DNA of 9,125 nt from Chloroflexota bacterium (GTDB lineage: Bacteria > Chloroflexota > Dehalococcoidia > SZUA-161 > SpSt-899): NCBI GenBank assembly GCA_018725455.1, contig QLUN01000025.1, forward strand, positions 1-9,125, read 5' to 3'. Shown here piece after piece: positions 5,329 through 9,125 of the stretch. The notes below the pieces were generated by a model. The model saw only the letters and a program-made list of their open reading frames with translations, searched no databases and was not told the DNA's origin. Numbering within the stretch: the stretch's first letter is position 1; each line of letters begins with the position of its first letter. The position numbers were made by a program, and so were the translations under genes.

Positions 5329-6501
5329 ATGAGACAAATAGTTGAAGTAGCCTGGGACAGCCTGAATAAGCACGGTGAGGAGCTATGCGGCGATTGGGTC
5401 AAAGTCACCACCGCTCCTAACACCCTGACTGTTGTGCTCTCGGATGGACTGGGCAGTGGGGTCAAGGCCAACATTTTGGCCACCCTCACCGCTGAAATTG
5501 CCGCTACGATGTTGGAGCGGGGGAACACCGTTGATGAGGTGGTCGAAACGCTGGCCGCCACCCTGCCCGAATGTCAGGTGCGGCGACTGACCTACGCCAC
5601 CTTTGCGGTGTTGCAAGTTTTGCATGGGCGCGAGGCCTACTTGGTGGAATATGATACCCCACCATTGATATTGATTCGCAACAACGATGTGGTTGAGTTG
5701 CCTATGACTGAGCGCATGGTTGCCGGGCGGGCCATCCGAGAGAGGCAGTTCATGTTGGAAGAGGGCGACTATATGGTCATGCTCAGCGATGGCTACATCC
5801 ACGCCGGGGTGGGGGGACTCTATCGCCTGGGATGGGGATGGAAAAACATCGCTGTGGCGGCGCGGCGCTGGGTAGCCACACGCGGTGATGCCCATCAACT
5901 GACCCGCGCCCTCAGTCAAACTTGTCTCAAGCTGTACAACGGTACCCCCGGCGACGATGCCACGGTCGTTAGCATGTGGGTGCGTCAGGCTCGCACGGCC
6001 ACCATCGTTACCGGCCCACCAGCGGACCCCAAACTCGACAGCCTGATGGTCAGCAAATTGATGTCCGCCGAGGGCGTCAAGGCCATCTGCGGCGGGACGA
6101 CTGCCCAGATGGCGGCGCGAGAGTTAGGACAAGAGCTGGTGGTCGAATGGCAGCCCCGTAGTAAAAGCCCCAGTTCCTCGTCGCCCAGCAAAATTCCCCC
6201 GATCGCTCGCCTGAAAGGCGTGGATTTAGTGACCGAAGGGGTTCTTACTTTGAGTTCGGCAGCGGAACAACTGCGAAAGGCAGAGACCATCCACGATCTT
6301 CCCCCGGCGCAGGATGCGGGCACTCGGCTGGCGCGCCTCTTATTGGAAGCGGATGAGATCCATTTCATCGTGGGTAATGCTATCAATCCACACCAGTTGG
6401 CCGATGTGGTGCGCGGCAAACCCATGCGCCTGATTTACCTGGACGAGGTGATAGGGCAACTGAAGCGACGTAACAAGCTAATCACCGTGGAGCATTTGTG
6501 A
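5329..6501 (+). CDS. SpoIIE/PP2C-family serine/threonine protein phosphatase with extra C-terminal domain
   Basis: This 390-residue protein is a metal-dependent phosphatase of the SpoIIE/RsbU branch, which usually acts on phosphorylated anti-anti-sigma-type proteins. Metal-binding acidic residues are visible in VLSDGLGSG (D39), MLSDGYIHAG (D154) and PGDDATVVSM (D209, D210). The catalytic domain covers about residues 1-218. The remaining 170 residues are a separate domain with VKAICGGTTAQMAARELG (250-267) and KGVDLVTEGVLTL (296-308), interrupted by a Ser/Pro-rich linker (276-290). I cannot name this domain. There is no sensor domain or membrane segment, so the input probably comes from the PAS protein encoded 7 nt upstream. 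Sensory [FeFe]-hydrogenases linked to such phosphatases are known from Clostridia-type gene clusters. Its substrate is not encoded in the window. The start ATG has only a weak ribosome binding site (AGGATCAGG), which fits translational coupling. Confidence 0.9.
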   Translation: MRQIVEVAWDSLNKHGEELCGDWVKVTTAPNTLTVVLSDGLGSGVKANILATLTAEIAATMLERGNTVDEVVETLAATLPECQVRRLTYATFAVLQVLHGREAYLVEYDTPPLILIRNNDVVELPMTERMVAGRAIRERQFMLEEGDYMVMLSDGYIHAGVGGLYRLGWGWKNIAVAARRWVATRGDAHQLTRALSQTCLKLYNGTPGDDATVVSMWVRQARTATIVTGPPADPKLDSLMVSKLMSAEGVKAICGGTTAQMAARELGQELVVEWQPRSKSPSSSSPSKIPPIARLKGVDLVTEGVLTLSSAAEQLRKAETIHDLPPAQDAGTRLARLLLEADEIHFIVGNAINPHQLADVVRGKPMRLIYLDEVIGQLKRRNKLITVEHL

Positions 6502-6505
6502 AAAT

Positions 6506-6582
6506 TCTCCCTCCCCTAGTGGGATGGAGTTAGAGTGAGGGGGAGATTCACCCTCCCCTAACCTCTCCCTTCAAGGGAGAGG
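6506..6582. repeat. Inverted pair of C-rich palindromic elements between phosphatase and nuoE
   Basis: Two related units face each other. On the reverse strand, 6506-6545 reads as CCCTCACTCTAAC-type sequence followed by a CTCCC/GGGAG palindrome. On the forward strand, 6549-6582 reads CACCCTCCCCTAACC followed by a perfect stem, CCTCTCCCTT against AAGGGAGAGG (6562-6571 and 6573-6582). Similar dispersed REP-like sequences occur in many bacterial genomes. No T-run follows the stem, so intrinsic termination is unlikely, but the hairpin could set mRNA stability or differential expression of the genes on each side. Confidence 0.75.
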
Positions 6583-6600
6583 CATTTAGGAGGTTTGCCA

Positions 6601-7140
6601 ATGAACGCTGATCAAAGCAAAGGGCAAGTATCTGCCACAACACAAATGGCATCAGAGCGCCCGCAACGGCAGTTCTTTCGCTTGAACGAGATAATCGCCG
6701 AGCAGGGCGGCCGCAATGGTAACCTGATCGCCATTTTGCAAGTGGTGCAACAAGAGTACCGTTATCTGCCAGAGGAGGTGCTTACCTACATTGCCGTGGC
6801 TCTCGATCTTTCGCCGGCTACGGTCTTCGGGGTGGCCACCTTCTTCACCCAATTTTCTCTGGAGCCCAAAGGTCGCTATTTGGTGACCATCTGCGACGGC
6901 ACAGCCTGTCACGTCCAGCGGTCTATGTCTATCTATGACGCCATTTGCCGTAAATACAATCTGAAGGAGGGGCAGTTAACCACCCCTGATATGCTGTTTA
7001 CCTTGGAGACAGTGGCTTGTGTGGGGTGCTGTGGCCTGGCGCCGGTAATGATAGTCAATGGCGAGGTACACGGCCACATAACCCCTGATGCAGCGGTAAC
7101 TATTGTCGACACGCTGGCAAGTCGCAAGGAGGAGAAGTGA
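6601..7140 (+). CDS. nuoE: NuoE-like [2Fe-2S] subunit (HydC of bifurcating hydrogenase or equivalent)
   Basis: This is the 24-kDa-type subunit of an NADH-linked complex. It carries one [2Fe-2S] cluster in a thioredoxin-like fold and passes electrons to or from the NuoF-like partner. The 179-residue product has a helical N-terminal domain (about 25-85, with LIAILQVVQQEYRYLP and FGVATFFTQFSL) and cluster ligands C98-x4-C103 and C140-x3-C144. The ATG at 601 bases past 6000 was chosen because TAGGAGG (6587-6593) lies at good spacing; a TTG two codons earlier sits too close to it. The stop overlaps the GTG start of the NuoF-like gene (GTGA). A lone nuoEF plus a third subunit, without nuoA-D or nuoH-N nearby, points to a soluble hydrogenase or formate dehydrogenase rather than respiratory complex I. 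Confidence 0.93.
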   Translation: MNADQSKGQVSATTQMASERPQRQFFRLNEIIAEQGGRNGNLIAILQVVQQEYRYLPEEVLTYIAVALDLSPATVFGVATFFTQFSLEPKGRYLVTICDGTACHVQRSMSIYDAICRKYNLKEGQLTTPDMLFTLETVACVGCCGLAPVMIVNGEVHGHITPDAAVTIVDTLASRKEEK

Positions 7141-9050
7141 TCAGATCATCGCAAGAACTCGATCAACTGCAGAAGCGCTATGCCGATGCTATCTCCCACC
7201 AACGACCACGTATTTTGGTCTGCACCGGCACTGGCTGTGTCTCCGCCGGCGGCTTCAAAGTTTTATACGCTTTCAGGGATTATGTGAGGGAGAGAGGTGA
7301 CCTGGTTGATGTAGAGCTGGTAGCAGAAGACCCTGATCGTCACGGCACGGGAGTCATTGCCCCCGGCTGTCGTGGTTTCTGCGCCCAGGGGCCGCTGGTA
7401 GAAATCGAGCCTGATGGCACGTTGTACGTCAAGGTGAAAGCCTCTGATGTCCCCGACATAGTGAAAGCCGCTATCACCGGTGAGACGGTGGAGCGGTTGT
7501 TATACGAGAAAGACGGGAAACGCTATCACAGCCCTTACGATATTCCCTTTTATCTGCATCAAAAACAGATTATCTTGCTAAACTGTGGCCACATCGATGC
7601 CGAGAGCCTGCCGGAATACATTGCTCGCGGTGGCTATCAGGGATTAGCAAAGGTTCTTACCACAATGACTCCTGAGGAAGTCATCGAAGAGGTCAAGCGC
7701 TCAGGTTTGCGCGGTCTTGGCGGTGGCGGCTTTCCGACCGGGCGAAAGTGGGATGCTTGCTGGCAGGCACCTGGTGAGGAAAAGTATATCATTTGCAATG
7801 CTGACGAAGGTGACCCCGGTGCATTCATGGATCGCTCCCTGCTGGAGGGAGACCCTCATTCAGTCTTAGAAGGAATGATAATTGCTGGCTACGCTGTTGG
7901 TGCTAAAAGGGGAGTCATTTATGTGCGAGCCGAATATCCGTTGGCGGTAAAGCGCGTTTTCATTGCTATCGCTCAAGCAAGAGAAAGGGGACTCCTCGGC
8001 AGAAATATCTTAGGGAGCATATTCGACTTTGACGTAGCGGTTTTTCAGGGAGCGGGAGCCTTCGTTTGCGGTGAATCCACTGCCTTGGTTCTCTCCATTG
8101 AGGGTAAGAGGGGAATGCCTAAGTCCTTACCTCGTCCTCGCACCACCGAAAAAGGACTCTGGGATAAACCCACCCTACTTAACAATGTGAAGACTTTTGC
8201 TAACATCGGTCATATCATTAATAAAGGAGCTGATTGGTTTGCTGGCATAGGAACCGCTAAAAGCAAGGGGACTGCGATCTTTGCCCTAACCGGCAAGATA
8301 GCAAACTGTGGCTTAATAGAAATACCTATGGGCATCACCCTTCGTCAGATTATCTATGGTATTGGTGGCGGGATTCCTGCTGGCAAGTCGTTCAAGGCGG
8401 TGCAGATAGGCGGCCCTTCTGGCGGTTGTCTCCCTGAGGAACACCTGGATCTCAGTATAGATTTTGACTCCCTGACCGCCGCGGGAGCGATGATGGGTTC
8501 GGGAGGGCTGGTGGTCCTCAGTGAGGATGATTGTATGGTAGAGATAGCCCGCTTCTTTACGAAGTTTACCCAGAATGAATCTTGTGGTAAATGTGTGCCC
8601 TGCCGCGAAGGGACGAAACGAATGCTGGAGATCCTCACCCGAATCACTGAGGGAAAGGGGCGGGAAGAAGACATTGCTCTCCTGGAAGAGTTGGCTACCA
8701 CCGTCAAGGATGGCTCACTCTGTGGTTTGGGGCAAACAGCCCCCAATCCGGTGCTCACCACCCTACGCTATTTCCGTGATGAGTACATCGCTCACATTAG
8801 TGAGCGCCGCTGTCTGTCAAAGGTATGTCCCTCGCTTATTTCCTATTATATCGCGCCGGATAAATGTAAGGCTTGTATGATCTGTCTGCGCAAGTGCCCT
8901 GTCGAAGCAATTAGAGGAGCGAAGAAGGAGGTTCATGTAATAGACCAGGATAACTGCACCAGGTGCGGGATATGCCTGAGCGTATGTCCGGAGCGCTTCA
9001 GCGCCGTGCAATGTATTCCGGGACGACTAAATAATGGAGGTGAAAGATGA
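7137..9050 (+). CDS. nuoF: NuoF-like NADH- and FMN-binding subunit (HydB type)
   Basis: This 637-residue subunit oxidises or reduces NAD(H) through FMN and, in trimeric HydABC enzymes, is the likely site of electron bifurcation. Domain order is: a thioredoxin-like [2Fe-2S] domain with C29-x4-C34 and C78-x3-C82; the FMN/NADH core with GLGGGGFPTGRKW (193-205), NADEGDPGAFMDR (221-233) and CGESTAL (311-317); the [4Fe-4S] motif ESCGKCVPCREG (C483, C486, C489) with C529; and a C-terminal two-[4Fe-4S] ferredoxin domain (C577, C580, C583, C587 and C607, C610, C613, C617). The extra N- and C-terminal cluster domains are absent from respiratory NuoF and typical of HydB and related soluble enzymes. The start is GTG, overlapping the previous stop, with AAGGAGG at 7126-7132. 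Where most NuoF proteins have GEETAL, this one has GESTAL. GC content is about 50% in sampled lines, lower than in the genes around 4000. Confidence 0.94.
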   Translation: MIRSSQELDQLQKRYADAISHQRPRILVCTGTGCVSAGGFKVLYAFRDYVRERGDLVDVELVAEDPDRHGTGVIAPGCRGFCAQGPLVEIEPDGTLYVKVKASDVPDIVKAAITGETVERLLYEKDGKRYHSPYDIPFYLHQKQIILLNCGHIDAESLPEYIARGGYQGLAKVLTTMTPEEVIEEVKRSGLRGLGGGGFPTGRKWDACWQAPGEEKYIICNADEGDPGAFMDRSLLEGDPHSVLEGMIIAGYAVGAKRGVIYVRAEYPLAVKRVFIAIAQARERGLLGRNILGSIFDFDVAVFQGAGAFVCGESTALVLSIEGKRGMPKSLPRPRTTEKGLWDKPTLLNNVKTFANIGHIINKGADWFAGIGTAKSKGTAIFALTGKIANCGLIEIPMGITLRQIIYGIGGGIPAGKSFKAVQIGGPSGGCLPEEHLDLSIDFDSLTAAGAMMGSGGLVVLSEDDCMVEIARFFTKFTQNESCGKCVPCREGTKRMLEILTRITEGKGREEDIALLEELATTVKDGSLCGLGQTAPNPVLTTLRYFRDEYIAHISERRCLSKVCPSLISYYIAPDKCKACMICLRKCPVEAIRGAKKEVHVIDQDNCTRCGICLSVCPERFSAVQCIPGRLNNGGER

Positions 9051-9125
9051 GCAGTATGGTCACTGTCGATCAGAAAGTGTTCCCGATCAACGGAGAAAAG
9101 AATCTCCTGGAGCTGGTTCGTAAGG
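9047..9125 (+). CDS. Start of third subunit with N-terminal [2Fe-2S] domain (HydA, NuoG or formate dehydrogenase type), truncated by window end
   Basis: Only 26 codons are visible, beginning MSSMVTVDQKVFPINGEKNL. They resemble the first strands of the plant-type [2Fe-2S] ferredoxin domain (a VTIDGKEV...GTNLLE-like pattern) that opens HydA, NuoG and NADH-linked formate dehydrogenase subunits. The ATG overlaps the NuoF-like stop as ATGA and is preceded by GGAGGTGA, a strong ribosome binding site. Position after nuoE and nuoF supports the catalytic or electron-entry subunit of a trimeric complex. No cluster cysteine or active-site motif has been reached, so H2 or formate as substrate cannot be decided. 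Confidence 0.75.
   Translation, partial: MSSMVTVDQKVFPINGEKNLLELVRK

Noticed and set aside
6562..6582. Perfect stem before nuoE as a rho-independent terminator
   Set aside because: No T-run follows; the next bases are CATTTAGGAGG with the nuoE ribosome binding site. It is better explained as part of a dispersed palindromic element.

Overview
The window is a stretch of anaerobic energy-metabolism genes, all on the + strand and tightly packed. It suggests an uncultured strict anaerobe with a Wood-Ljungdahl (acetyl-CoA) type C1 pathway and hydrogen or formate metabolism. GC content is moderate to high, about 60% in the centre by hand counts of sample lines and about 50% toward the right end. 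Chloroflexota (Dehalococcoidia or Anaerolineae) would fit the gene mix and the short-repeat style, but no marker gene here fixes the phylum, so this is only a guess.

Region 1 (1-2417), methylene-tetrahydrofolate reductase module: the 3' part of a GltD-like FAD/NAD(P) oxidoreductase, then metV (iron-sulfur/zinc partner protein) and metF (flavin subunit), the last two joined by an ATGA overlap. A heptanucleotide-repeat hairpin separates the oxidoreductase from metV.

Region 2 (2418-2555), regulatory gap: a well-formed sigma70-type promoter (TTGACC, 17-nt spacer, TATACT) overlapped by a GAAGT/ACTTC inverted-repeat array. This starts a second transcription unit.

Region 3 (2556-6501), redox and H2 sensing cassette: rex (NADH/NAD+-sensing repressor), a small thioredoxin-like [2Fe-2S] ferredoxin, a [FeFe]-hydrogenase-like protein with a C-terminal PAS domain (sensory, group C type by architecture) and a SpoIIE/PP2C-type protein phosphatase. 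Genes overlap or lie within a few bases of each other.

Region 4 (6502-9125), catalytic module: after a palindromic repeat pair come NuoE-like and NuoF-like subunits (HydC and HydB of trimeric electron-bifurcating hydrogenases) and the first 26 codons of a third subunit beginning as a [2Fe-2S] domain (HydA hydrogenase, NuoG or formate dehydrogenase). These are linked by GTGA and ATGA overlaps.

How it may work together: Rex would read NADH/NAD+, and the PAS-bearing hydrogenase homologue would read H2 or ferredoxin redox state and pass it to the phosphatase. Both would tune the NADH/ferredoxin-coupled enzyme downstream, which balances carriers with the MetF/MetV step upstream. The most unusual sequence feature is a set of 7-bp-period palindromic repeats. 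They lie between genes, form the tail of metV, and occur twice in frame inside the sensory hydrogenase gene, where they encode two near-identical 21-residue peptides exactly 120 residues apart.
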